Shown: positions 42,184 through 53,302 of the stretch, one piece after another
How positions within the stretch are numbered: the stretch's first letter is position 1
Layout of the letters: each line of letters begins with the position of its first letter
Origin: Axinella damicornis
Taxonomy: Eukaryota > Porifera > Demospongiae > Axinellida > Axinellidae
Assembly: GCA_963931865.1 (NCBI GenBank)
Contig: OZ007510.1
Span: forward strand, 8,528,993-8,592,992
Length of the DNA: 64,000 nt
Direction of reading: 5' to 3'
Notes under the pieces: model-generated
The model's input: the letters and a program-made list of their open reading frames with translations, nothing else
The model's database searches: none
Told to the model about the DNA's origin: nothing
Program-made: the position numbers and the translations under genes

Positions 42184-45100
42184 CACTCCTGGTAGCCGTT
42201 GCAACGCCGGCTGTGACTCGCCGTAGCGAAAGCTAAGTATCGCAGTTAGTTCCAATTAACGCACATGCCACGTGGCAACCACGCTCTGTCGATCGCTAGC
42301 AATGGCGCCGGCGGCCACGGGGAAGACACGAAGTTACTACAGCACTTACAACTTTGCCAGCACGGTGAGTTTTGGCATGTAAGCGTCAGTGAACGACAGC
42401 GATCACGGCCGTGTGGTCAGAATCTTCGTGTGCCTTTGCTAAGAACGGTACTGCCACCGGAAGTCGGAGAGAGAGCTCGAGCAATGGCGGCCACGGCAAG
42501 ACAAAAGCGCTAGTATCTCCACCACCAAGATGAGTTTCAGAACCAAAATTGTACGCTTGGGTCACTGCATGATAGTGATCACGACGGTGTAGTCAGAATC
42601 TTTGAAGGCCATTGCTAAGGTAGTCAAAGGTTATTTAGATTATTTAGATTAGATTACATTACGCAGCACAATTTTTCCTATACCAGGAGTGTAATAAACT
42701 GGATTGTTTACACGCTAACCTCCTTCAAACTAATCTGGGTTCAACCCACATCCTGAGTTGGGTTACATAACCATAATGTTAAATTTCACTAGCATACATA
42801 CATACATACATGTACATGCTGAAACAACAGCAACTATACAGGCCTGTACATGTGCATGTGTCACTCACACCCTGGAAGCAGCACATATGCGACCGGCGGA
42901 CTGGTGCACTACTATATATATGATGACACGCATGTCATTCCAACACAGAGCAATCAGGGTGCTGTATCATGTATTTCAGGACATTCGATTAACAATTTTA
43001 TCTTTGGATGGTGTTTTCTTCTTTTAGCTACCAGTTTCAGTTATAGTCTGCAATCATATACTGCATGCATCACTGCTAGTACATGAGGGTTGTTGCGATT
43101 GCAGGACATTGTTTTATCAATGCATGGAGTGAATACGTATCAGCCAAATCCAAGCAAAAAGGATAACTGTACTGTAGTAACCCTGAAACTGGGTTCTTAT
43201 AATTTTACAGTGGCTCTATTGTTGTATGAACCTTGTACTTATCCCTTCAGCTTCCAAGATGGATCAAACGTGAACTGGGACTTCCTGCATGAGTGTACGT
43301 GTAGCTATTTAATTGTCTAATTTGTGCCTCTAGCACAGGGTCTATAGCTAGTATACTTTTCATGTTTGTTCCATCGGGACCCATGCAACGTTTAATGATC
43401 ATGTATGCAGTACACGGAGATGCCTAGCCAATGCTCCGGTAGGCACAACTATAAGTGCTGCAATGCTGTCTTCTGTCACAAGGATCATCATAGGCATGTA
43501 TATATAGCAGTGCAGTATAGCTAGCTGTTCTACAATCATGATGCATAATGTATCCACAGGTGAAGAAAGCAGTGCATCCACTGTCAGTGGTTTCATTGGA
43601 TTGAACACTCTCAGAAGAAAATCTGTACTGATTTATAGTGATTTTGAATCAGCTGCGCAGCTGCTGAGGGTCCTCCCGTCTATGAACTTCTCATGCAGTG
43701 GTACCATCAGTAGGTGGACATTTGTGGCAAGGCGGACTGTTGCACATGTTCAGTACCCACGATTTCAGCTCTGGAGACCTAATGGACCCGGGAGATATGA
43801 GAGGGTGTATGAGTCCAGTACTGATAGTAGTAGATTTATGGCAGCAGATAATTCTGGGATCACTATCGCAGAATATGTGCCACCTATTCCTGTTCCATTT
43901 GAAGCTGGTGATGTGCTGGGAGTGTACCGACCTGGCAATAGTGGAACTAACAACAGACTGAGTGTGATACATGCGCGTGTCCCGGCTGGCCCATTTGGTC
44001 GTGTCAACTTTATCAGAGTGACTGAAACTGATGTGGCAGCGTTTGGCACTGAGGAATTTCGTGAAGTTAATGACTTCCCACTGGTTGCTGTGAACACAAG
44101 TAAGAATCAGGTGTTCATTTCTGGTGGGTACGTTCTGTTTGCCATGAAATTTCTAGCTATCGGCTCCGTCATCCCTATGGTATATATGCCAAAGCTCGTG
44201 GTTTCTTTAGGATTAAACTTATACTTCCTGGCTAGCAGGGGTATTCAATGGGTGTCTTGTGATTCCAGTCTTCGACACATTCCTGCAGGCCCATTTATTA
44301 TGCATTTTTGGTTCTCTCTATAGCTGCCCCCCAGTGTGTGCAGGGTTTTCTTAATGAGGAGGCACTCAGGATAGCTGTGGACGTGTATGTCACTGACAAT
44401 ACCTACAATGTTAGAACTCATGAGCGCCAGCAGCGTATCATCCCTGGTATCCGTTTCACCTGCACTGGAATGCTAACCAAGTGGATAATTGGTGCCCAGA
44501 GAACACTGACACAAACTACCAACCACCTCCAACTTCAGATCTGGAGGCAAAGAAGTTCTACTAACAATACATTTGACAGAATCAACTTTAGTGACATCAC
44601 TGATCTGAATGCTACTGATGACCTGAATGTGTACGAATATGTCCCAAACCCACCACTGCAGTTCCAAGTTAATGATCTCCTGGGATTCTTTCAACCTCCC
44701 AGTGCTGACAGTCAGGCAGTGGTATACTACCAGGAAGGAGGTGGTCCACAGAATTTTGCATATTCCAATCAGGTGTCCCCATCAAATATGCTTGTTGTTG
44801 GTGGAGAAGTTGATAATAATGTACCATTAGTGGAAGTTGAAATTAATGGTAAGTTTTACCATATATTATATGACCCATGCATACACTTAATGGCATTGTA
44901 AACTACCTTAGGAGGAAGTGCTGGAGACTGCACTGAAGGATTCATCAGCAGAGAGAGGTTGGTTGAAGAAGCACTTTTGATTGGGGATTTTGCATACACA
45001 TACAGCCAGCAAACGATAATCCCAGATATTAATTTCACAACAAGTGGATCTATCGTGAGGTTGACATTTACTGCACAGTATAGAGAATCTGCAACACAGT

Positions 45101-46968
45101 ACCCTGAATTGCAAGTATGGCGAAACATGACTGGTACATTTGTGAAAGTTGGAAACACTAGCAACACTGAGCCAATTCAAACTGCCTATCTGAATGTATA
45201 TGAGTATGTCCTGGACCCTCCCCTGCCAGTGCTGGCTGGTGATGTGTTAGGAATATACCAACCACCTGAGGATGAGAGTCGAGTTCATCTCACTCACATT
45301 CCTGGAGGATACTGGTCCGGTCAATTGGTATAGAAATTCTGCTACTGGGCCACTGGACACCTTCGTGATTGACACTCAATCACAGGTCAACATGCTTCCC
45401 CTTGTTGCAGTAACTTTTGAACCAGATCGTGAGTTAATGTTTATCATACATGTATAGTGAAACATCTCATTAGTCTAGCTGGGTGTGTGACTTCATTACT
45501 TAGGAAGTTGCAGGTCAATAACCGCCTCTATAATGGCCCTATAGTGTACTGCGCCTATTACCTATGTGGACGCATATTTTGAAATTGGAATTGTGGCGAA
45601 GACGTGGAAATGAGGCTATATGCACATCACTGTACCATGCAGAGACTTACAGCTTCTGATGTACCTCCAATTCATAACTAATTCTGCGCTGATAACCATG
45701 GATCATGTTGGTACTTAATCGCTACCCACCTGAGAACAGTGGCACAGCCAGAGGATTACAGTTGGCCAGGTGTAAGCCCACCCTGCAGGTCAAGAGATGT
45801 CTGGTTCTTAATTTTTGGCTTTAAGGTGCTCAGAGGTTTGGACAACTCTAGGTCATTCATTTGTCCATGTACTGTGCACATAATATATTATGTGGGATTG
45901 AATCTTGTCTATTGCCAACTCACTGGTACACATAGCACTAGCTCTCGGACTGCCACACTCGTCAGATTAGCTTTTTTGCCTACTTTGGTAGGGCCAGATC
46001 TAGTGCGTGCAAATGTAGCAATAAGGAACACTTCATTGCCATCTTTCGTCCCTTCATGTGCATGCTGAATTGTGTGATCTCATTCCCAGACTAACAATTA
46101 GTCTGGGAGTGAGATTATGGCCACAACAGCTACTAAAAGGTACAGAAATAGATTATGGTACATAGGATGGCCGCGGCCAGGCCATACCCTTGGCTATGCC
46201 ACTGCCTGAGAACATTTGATTTAGGATTCTATAGCCTCTGTGGTTCAGAAAGAGCACAGTGATTCAAAACCAATTACCCTTCCATTCTATTACCACTATC
46301 CCTCCAGATTGCTCTGTACTACTAGGATCAGGACTGACACCTGGAATAGTAATGGTAACCCCAACACCCACCATTTCACCTACTACTCCACCCACTACCT
46401 CTCCTGGTAGCCCACTCAACATCGCAGCCGTTATTGGGGCCGCAATTGCGGCCTCAGTCCTGGTAATCTTTACCGTTGTGGTGATAGTATCACTCGTTAG
46501 GCTTATAAAGTGTTCACACTCCAAACAGGCAGCTGAAAATGTGTATGAAACACCTGACTCTATTGGTATGAAGGCATACGGAGCAAACACTCAAACACAG
46601 CGCATTGCAAATGAAGCCTATGGCTGTGTGGGGGACATTCCCGTTGCAGAGAATGTGGCCTACATACCAGCTGCAGTGAACATCCCAACTGTTCAGAACG
46701 AGGCTTATGGTGGTGTGAGTGGAGCAGCAGTGAACACTGATACAAAGGAACAGGTTAATGAGTATGTTTATGTGAACAACTGAACTATACTCATTGTGTT
46801 AGCATGTACGACACCATCAGTACTTTTTATTTTGTAGAACAACTCAAGTGGTTAGCCCAGTTGCAGTGAGCAGTGAGTACGCTCAGGTTTAAGTACTTTT
46901 GTGCTAACAACAATAATTGTGTGCTATTGGAATGTCATGTGAAGTTGACATATATTGTTAGATTTCAG

Positions 46969-47180
46969 GTATGGAACCCACAATGGGGGAGACAATTGCT
47001 ACAGCTACAAATGAAGCCTATGGCTGTGTGGAGGACATTCCTGTTGCAGAGAATGTGGCCTACAGATCTAGACCAGCTGCAATAAACATCCCGACTGTTC
47101 ACAACGAGGCTTATGGTGGTGTGAGTGGAGCAGCAGTGAACACTGATACAGAGGAGATGTATGATTATGTGAACAACTAA
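46969..47180 (+). CDS. Extra tail exon downstream of gene F
   Basis: After the normal stop of F, a second tail-coding segment follows an acceptor-like TTTCAG: ATNEAYGCV, NVAYRSR, NEAYGGV and a terminal EMYDYVNN. From about 46996 to 47640 the sequence parallels the tail and 3' flank of gene E (35400-36040). The bases just before it parallel D's 3' flank (near 32147). It could serve as an alternative C-terminus for F, or be a non-functional relic of an unequal crossover. Confidence 0.55.
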
Positions 47181-48254
47181 TAAACTATACTCATTGTCAG
47201 CATGTATGCACACAGTAAAGTATTTTGTTTGTTGACGCAACCCAGTTAAGTGGTGGTTAGCCCAGCTGCTGTAATGTGATAATCATTATCGTAGCAGTAT
47301 TCTGCAAAGTGAAGAATTTGATATGACGATTCAGTAATGGCTCCTCTGTAAACAACCCATGTTTAACACGGAATAGGGACAGATCTGTCCTTCACTGTTT
47401 TCTGTTGAAAGTAGTTACATGGAAGACTGTCGTGGGAGATACAATATGCATATATTTTTGAAGCATAAGTATTTGAATCTGGTCATGTGTATTGAGTTGG
47501 TTCCTCATGGCAACTGAGCTTATAACATTTCTGTGATAAGTATGCAGTGATGTTATATATTCATGACCCAGTAGCCTGATTTCGAGTGTCTTATGAGGAA
47601 GTATAGCAAGTGAAGAGGCACTGATGCTAAAATGGTGTGTCTCAGTCTGTTACATCAAGTGTTATGACTTGGCATCACGATGGATTTTCGGGAGAAGGGT
47701 CCTCGAAAATACGCCCATCCCCCTCTTTGAGCAGATTCTAAATTCATCGCCCATGGGCGTATTTTCGAGAGACTACGGTATAATGGGTGTAGTGCTGGTG
47801 GCATAGCAGCTGGTGTTAATGTTTTGCTAGCTGTAAACCTCGAGCTGAAAGCATGTTGGCTCAACAGTCCACATGCCATCATTGTTCCTTAGTTCAGGGC
47901 TGCTATAGCCTGGAAAACCTTGTACCAGAGTCAGGTTTTCATGTCATTTTAGAGGGGATATCTTCTTACAGGCCAAATGTAGCTAACCTGCATGGGGATG
48001 ACAAGTGAACTACATGAGGGCCCTCTTTGTTGCATACCTGTATTGTGGGGTGGTGCTACCTGCCTTTCTGATGTATGTGCCGAATTCCTGGTGTTTCAGT
48101 CACTTCCTGCAATCCATATCCCTAGCATAAAACAGAGATTATGCATGCCTACAGAATGCTCATCTTGGCTGAACCAGTACGTTTTTGTACATAGAGCTAA
48201 AAGATATAGCCGTATATCTCTTCGTCACGACCTAGCAAGTACGTACTGTGCACT
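47181..48254. other. 3' flank of gene F
   Basis: E-like 3' flank up to about 47640, then unassigned sequence. No gene seen. Confidence 0.5.
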
Positions 48255-48366
48255 TAGCCTCGTTCCCAGGCCTCCGCCCAGACTTTATCTCGCAGCCGTG
48301 GAGAAAAGTCGACTTTTCTCCATGGCTGCGAGATAAAGTCTGGGCGGAGGCCTGGGAACGAGGCTA
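48255..48366. mobile_element. Foldback element with 9-bp target duplication, near-perfect hairpin
   Basis: Arms TAGCCTCGTTCCCAGGCC ... run about 50 bp each with almost perfect complementarity around a GTCGAC centre; CTGTGCACT flanks both sides (48246-48254, 48367-48375). Confidence 0.85.
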
Positions 48367-48864
48367 CTGTGCACTAGTGCTGAATAGTTTTTGAGGATTG
48401 GGCTCCTGTCTGCCTCTCAGTAGCTTGGTGCAAAAGCGTTTGAGCAGTGACTAGGTCCAAATGCCTTGAGGCATTTTACTTTCCTGTTCCAGGTGTTAAA
48501 CCTTCTTTCATGTGGTGTTGGAATGTTGGAATGCAACTTGTTTCGGATTGATATCTGTTATAGTTCCTGAGATATAATCAATCTGATTTATACATGACAT
48601 ACAAGATTTTGCTGCTGTTTATCTACACTCTATAACTGAGCTAACCTAGTTCCCAGGCTGCTCCCCAGCAGTGTTTATCACATACTGTACAGTAGTCTCA
48701 TGCCCGGCTGGAAACCTACGGAATATCTGTCTGGCGACTTTCAGCAAAATTCTTAGTCTTCATTTAAGGTTACGATGTATAATTCAATAATTTTTTTTTT
48801 GCTGGTATCTTGCATGACTGGTGATGAATCTGCAGGGTGTGGGAGTTGACTGAGAATAGTTTAA

Positions 48865-49476
48865 CTACTGTCCATGGTACATTGGGAGCCGTAGCAGAGG
48901 ATCATGATCCTGCAAATAGCACACAAAGGGTCTACGGAGGGGTGGATAGAGAAGGAAATGTTCAACAGAATGAGTAAGAAAGCATCCAAATGGTATTCCT
49001 GTACCTTTTCAAATGCGAATGTGCTCTGTCGCTTCATCTCTGGTCCAATTTCCACCTTCATCTTGTCTGTCACATTCTCCTCCTTCCAACGTTCTCCAAT
49101 GACCTCCCTCGAGTACACCTCGTCTGACGAGTCGCTTAGTTCATCATCCTTGGTTACCTTGTGGTAGCCCACAGGAGGAATTGGGGCTGTGGAGTGGAGA
49201 CGGACGAAGAAGAACAAGGGTGGGAATTGCAAATGGATTGGGAACATGGAATTGGAATAAGGATGGAATGGAGACAAGGATGGAGCATAAAAACCAGCTG
49301 CACCACTGCAGGTAGCTCTGTCACTACCCTCATGCCCTCACCAGTGTGTGTCCTGGTGATGAACTCCAGTAGTAGGATGAAGCCGAGGTTGGTGACCAGC
49401 GCTAGAGTGAGGGCTGCCACAATCCAGTAGATTACAGCACTGCAGAACAGGTAGGAGCCCAACACCAGTGCAACAG
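48865..49476 (-). CDS. Unidentified membrane protein, last three exons
   Basis: Exons 49476-49342, 49186-49005 and 48909-48865 join in frame (phase 1, then phase 0). The first encodes a long hydrophobic stretch (LFCSAVIYWIVAALTLALVT, continuing to FILLLEF), one or two membrane helices. The second is an acidic, charged cytoplasmic segment (SDSSDEVYSREVIGERWKEE). The last is DHDPLLRLPMYHGQ with a stop. DHDPLL fits the acidic dileucine sorting consensus [DE]xxxL[LI], which would point to endosome/lysosome targeting. Upstream exons were not found; they may lie beyond the retrotransposon at 49.7-53.3 kb. I do not recognise the family. Confidence 0.6.
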
Positions 49477-49707
49477 CTGCACAAAGAGAAACAAGGAATG
49501 GAAAACAAAGTTTCGCATGTTCTGTGTTGTAGTTTTGTACTTGTCTGTGTTTCCATACTACATGTAGATAGATAGATACTTGTTTCTAATTTGTATTTTG
49601 CATTATTGCGTTTCAGGACCTTCATGCTCTGACATCCAGCCTTTGGACAGACAGTACAAGAAAGGGCATCACGATTCTTCATTGGGCACCACCCCCTGCG
49701 TGTCTAC

Positions 49708-49842
49708 TGTGATGTACTTGGTGTACTTCCTGTGCGGTCCGTATTACTTCCTGTATGTTCGTTTATTACTTCCTGTATCAACTCAATTTATACCATGTGC
49801 TTCGTTCATTGATTCAGTTCTCAATAAAGTTGATACACAATA
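49708..49842 (+). repeat. 5' LTR of the gypsy-type element
   Basis: Starts TGTGATGTAC and ends CACAATA; matches 53168-53302 along its whole length. The pair is bounded by TCTAC target-site copies. Confidence 0.93.
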
Positions 49843-49873
49843 ACTGGCGACGAGGTCGGGATCTTGTCAACCA

Positions 49874-50290
49874 ATGGCAACTACTATTATCGGCCAAGTG
49901 GAAGCGTTCCAGCCCGGTGTGGATGACTGGGAACAGTACACTGAGAGATTGGAACAGTATTTCGTCGCAAATGACATTGTAGACGCCGGCAAGAAGTTGG
50001 CGGTTTTCCTCACCGTCGTTGGCGCCAAAACGTACGCACTGCTCAGCGATCTGCTAGCACCGGATAAACCAGCCACGAAGAGCTACGAGGAACTGGTGGG
50101 CGTTTTGAAAGCTCACTGGAAACTGAAGCCGGTGATCATAGCCGAGAGATTTCATTTCCACCAGAGGACCCAGCAAGAAGGCGAAGATGTTGCCTCTTTC
50201 ATGGCGGCATTGAGAAGACTAGCAGATAAATGTGGTTTTGGAACCCATCTAGAAGAAGCTCTGCGCGACGGACTTGCTAGACTTATCCCA
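49874..50290 (+). pseudogene. gag fragment of the gypsy-type element
   Basis: Reads from an ATG just after the primer-binding site. It has the gag capsid-like region (DDWEQYTERLEQYF; FLTVVGAKTYALLSDLL; FHFHQRTQQEGEDVASFMAA LRRLAD region). It ends abruptly near 50275-50290, where sequence switches to reverse transcriptase in another frame. The nucleocapsid zinc knuckle and the protease are absent, so an internal deletion joined gag to pol. Confidence 0.85.
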
Positions 50291-51329
50291 GGCCTACCAG
50301 CAGGTGGTATTGGAGCCAACCTCACGCAAGTACGTCACCATTAGTACTCATAAGGGGTTGTACCAATATAACAGGCTACCTTTTGGGGTAGCGTCAGCAC
50401 CTGCTGTCTTCCAGGAAATTATGGAAAAGGTATTACAGGGCATTCCAGGGGTAGTGGTATACCTCGATGACATACTGGTTACAGGGAGGACAGAGGAAGA
50501 GCATCTTGACCATTTAAGGGAGGTTCTGGATTGGCTCAAGCAACATGGACTCAGAGTGAAGCGTTCTAAATGCCGATTTCTAGCACCCTCTGTGGATTAT
50601 CTGGGGTATCGTATTGATCGAGAAGGGCTGCATGCTCTGCCTGATAAGATTGCAGCTATGGTTGAAGCCCCAGCACCCACTAATGTCACCGAGTTGCGTG
50701 CATTTTTGGGGTTGGTGAATTATTATGGGAAGTTCATCAGTCAGCTGTCCTCCGTAACCTACCCATTGAACCGGTTACTCTGCAAAAGAGCTCCTTGGGC
50801 TTGGGACAAGGCTTGTCAGAAAGCTTTTGTGCAGCTCAAATCACAGTTGGCCTCCACAAGTGTGCTGGTTCACTATGACATGAACTTACCCTTGAGGCTG
50901 GACTGTGACGCCTCAGCTTATGGGGTGGGGGCAGTGCTGTCCCACAGTTTCCCAGACGGGACCGAGAGGCCCATTGCTTATGCCTCCCGGACCTTGAATG
51001 CAGCAGAGAAGAATTATGCACAGATAGAAAAAGAGGGGTTGGCTCTGGTGTTTGGAATCAAGAAGTTCCACAAGTATATCTATGGGAGGCGGTTTACCTT
51101 AGTGACTGACCACAAGCCTTTGATGTCCATACTGGGCCCCAAAAAGAGCCTACCCACCTTAGCAGCAGCCAGATTGCAGCGATGGGCCATATTACTGCTG
51201 GGGTACCAGTATAACTTGGAATTCAGGAGCTCCGTGCAGCACAGTAATGCTGATGGGTTTTCCCGTCTGCCCGGGCCTGGCCCTGCGGGTAGGGACATGC
51301 ACATTATGCGGGAATTTCTTTTGGAATAA
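50274..51329 (+). pseudogene. Reverse transcriptase (N-terminally truncated) and RNase H of the gypsy-type element
   Basis: Begins inside the RT palm at DLSQAYQQV, then PFGVASAPAVFQ, the YLDDIL active-site box, LGYRIDREG, and the RNase H region (LRLDCDASAYGVGAVLSH; LVTDHKPL; NADGFSRLP). The fingers region upstream of the first catalytic Asp motif is gone. The frame is then interrupted at 51290 by a nested DNA element and picks up again after 51712. Not expected to be active. Confidence 0.9.
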
Positions 51330-51712
51330 TAGGGGAAATTTTGGAATGGGAATAATGCGAGAATAATAGGCATGAATTGCAATGACATCATTGCATCATG
51401 TGATTAACCGTGTGCGCATGATCATCAGTACTAAAATGGCAGCCTGAGGTAGTACTAGTATCACTGAGCCTTAGCCAGAGTATAGTGGCGAGACCTGTGT
51501 GATGAGTGATCTAACTGGGGGGAGTGGAGAGTCTGAAAGTCGTCCGAGTTTGTTAGATACACTCGGACTTAGCCCGAAAGCGGATATGTTCTCTTAACGA
51601 AGTGGAATATTGTAGGAATAATATGGGGAAATTCAGGAATAATAGGATAAAAACGGAGGAATTAAGGAATAGAATAATAGGGGCTTGTTTTAGAATAATG
51701 GGCCTGTCCCTA
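51290..51712. mobile_element. Nested DNA element (MITE) inside the retrotransposon pol gene
   Basis: The element starts GGGACATGCACATTAT and ends ATAATGGGCCTGTCCC (inverted), flanked by TA on both sides; pol coding resumes after it. It is about 420 bp, rich in AATAAT. A partial reverse-oriented copy lies at about 41000-41205. TA flanks suggest a Tc1/mariner-type non-autonomous element. Confidence 0.8.
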
Positions 51713-53152
51713 CCTGCGGGGGTGAGGGATGACACAGAGGTGGGGTCAACAGCCTTCAACCTGCACCAAATTGAGGCGCTACCCTTGTCGGCACAGCAGC
51801 TGAAGGAGGCCACACTCAAAGACCCCCAGCTGAGTAAGGTGATGCGGTACACCCAGGAGGGCTGGCCTAGGGAGGTCCCCACTGACTTGAAGGCCTACCA
51901 TCAATGGAAGGCAGAGCTTGGAGTGGAAGCTGGCTGTTTATTTTGGGGAACTCGGTAGTAATACCAGGGAAGCTGCGCCCCGTAGTCCTGGCTGAGCTCC
52001 ACACCAGCCACCCAGGGATAGTACGAATGAAGGGGTTGGCCTGGGCACATGTGTGGTGGCCAGGCTTGAGTCTAGCCATCGAGCAAGCAGTGCACAATTG
52101 TGACCCGTGCCAGGGTAACCGCAAACAGCCACCCACTATTCCCCTGCATCCATGGCCGTGGCCCACCGCGCCATGGGAGAGAGTACATGTGGATTATGCT
52201 GGTCCCTTTTTGGGCTACATGTGTTTGGTAGTGGTAGACAGTCATTCCAAATGGTTGGAGGTGATGCCCACGAAGAGTACGACAGCAGAGAAGACACTGG
52301 AAATTTTGAGGTCGTTGTTTGCACGGTATGGTTTGCCCAGACAGCTAGTTTCCGACAATGGGCCTCAGTTTACAGTCCAGGAGTTCGAGCAGTTTATGCG
52401 GGTCCATGGGGTCATGCACCTGAAAAGCACCCCTTATCACCCGGCTACCAATGGAGAAGCCGAGAGGTTTGTACAGACCTTTAAGCGCTCTCTTCGTGCT
52501 GGACAGAGTGATGGAAGTACGGTTCCCCAGAAGTTAGCCCAGTTCTTGCTGACTTATCACACGACACCTAATGCAACTACAGGAGTGGCACCTGCTGAGC
52601 TTTTCCTCAAGAGGAAGCTCCGGACACGATTGGACTTGATGAAGCCCTCTGTCGAAGGGCACGTACTTGACAAGCAGATGGAACAGAAAAAGCACCATGA
52701 TGTACACTCCCACCAGCGAAGCTTCATGGTCGGACAGTCGGTACTTGTCAAGAATCTGAGGGATGGTCCAAATTGGCTGGTAGGACGGGTGATCACCAAG
52801 CTGGGTCCGGCTAACTACGAGGTTGAAGTACAGGGCCAAGTTTGGAAACGCCATGCGGACCAGTTAATGGGAAGCAGCTCTCGGGTCCTGAGACTAACCA
52901 GACCTCACTGCCTGAGGGGTATTCGACTCCATCGTCTCCCTTACCTGGTGTGTCCACTGTGCCTGAACCTGCTGTGGCCGTACCGTTGATTGAGGCACCT
53001 CCTACACCTCCTGATAGTGTCGAGTCCAGTTTGATTCCTACTGTTGGATCTGAGTACGTACCTGCCAAGCAAGCCACTCCAACTCCGAAAGCTATAATGA
53101 CTTACCCACGTCGAGATCGTCACCAGCGAACCTGGTTTGAACCAACTTTTTG
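51713..53152 (+). pseudogene. Integrase region of the gypsy-type element
   Basis: Contains the integrase HHCC zinc module (HTSHPGIVRMKG ... CDPCQ), then the catalytic core residues D (VDYAGPF), D (SDNGPQF) and E (GEAERF), and the C-terminal domain (GQSVLVKNLRDGPNW; GRVITKLGPANYEV). Frame breaks occur near 51953 (before VVIPGKLRPVV) and near 52880 (before a Pro-rich C-terminal tail ending at 53152). The core triad is present but no continuous ORF exists. Confidence 0.88.
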
Positions 53153-53167
53153 ATTAGGAGAGAGGAG

Positions 53168-53302
53168 TGTGATGTACTTGGTGTACTTCCTGTGCGGTCC
53201 GTATTACTTCCTGTATGTTCGTTTATTACTTCCTGTATCAACTCAATTTATACCATGTGCTTTGTTCATTGATTCAGTTCTCAATAAAGTTGATACACAA
53301 TA
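53168..53302 (+). repeat. 3' LTR of the gypsy-type element
   Basis: Direct copy of 49708-49842, preceded by a purine-rich tract and followed by the TCTAC target duplication. Confidence 0.93.

Larger units (their letters stand above)
39617..46783 (+). pseudogene. Receptor gene F: three-domain receptor with 4-bp frameshift before the membrane segment
   Basis: Exons 39617-39701 (signal peptide nearly identical to D's), 43560-44099, 44324-44848, 44912-45428 (domains 1-3) and 46308-46783 (stalk, helix, tail). Domains 1 and 2 are open and keep phase 1. In exon 4, near 45290, a duplicated CTCA relative to C and D shifts frame and gives a stop at 45331-45333. The predicted product is then 523 residues: signal peptide, two full domains and most of a third, with no membrane anchor. 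It would be secreted or degraded. The downstream membrane/tail exon is still open (LYETP-type motif as VYETPD, NEAYGCV, YVYVNN), so the lesion is young or is a sequencing or assembly error. The first intron carries several nested transposons. Confidence 0.75.
49708..53302 (+). mobile_element. Ty3/gypsy-type LTR retrotransposon, internally deleted and frameshifted
   Basis: LTRs of 135 bp at 49708-49842 and 53168-53302 differ at one position that I noticed (49802 region, C versus T). They are flanked by a 5-bp target duplication TCTAC (49703-49707 and 53303-53307). A primer-binding-site-like TGGCGACGAGG follows the 5' LTR. A purine tract (AGGAGAGAGGAG) precedes the 3' LTR. Each LTR contains AATAAA. 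Order gag, reverse transcriptase, RNase H, integrase identifies gypsy-type. The gag C-terminus, protease and first part of reverse transcriptase are missing. Further breaks exist (see the separate entries). It is almost certainly non-autonomous. Near-identical LTRs suggest a recent insertion. Confidence 0.95.

Noticed and set aside
42265..42513. 82-residue frame in gene F intron 1
   Set aside because: No motif, low-complexity start; next to a transposon end.
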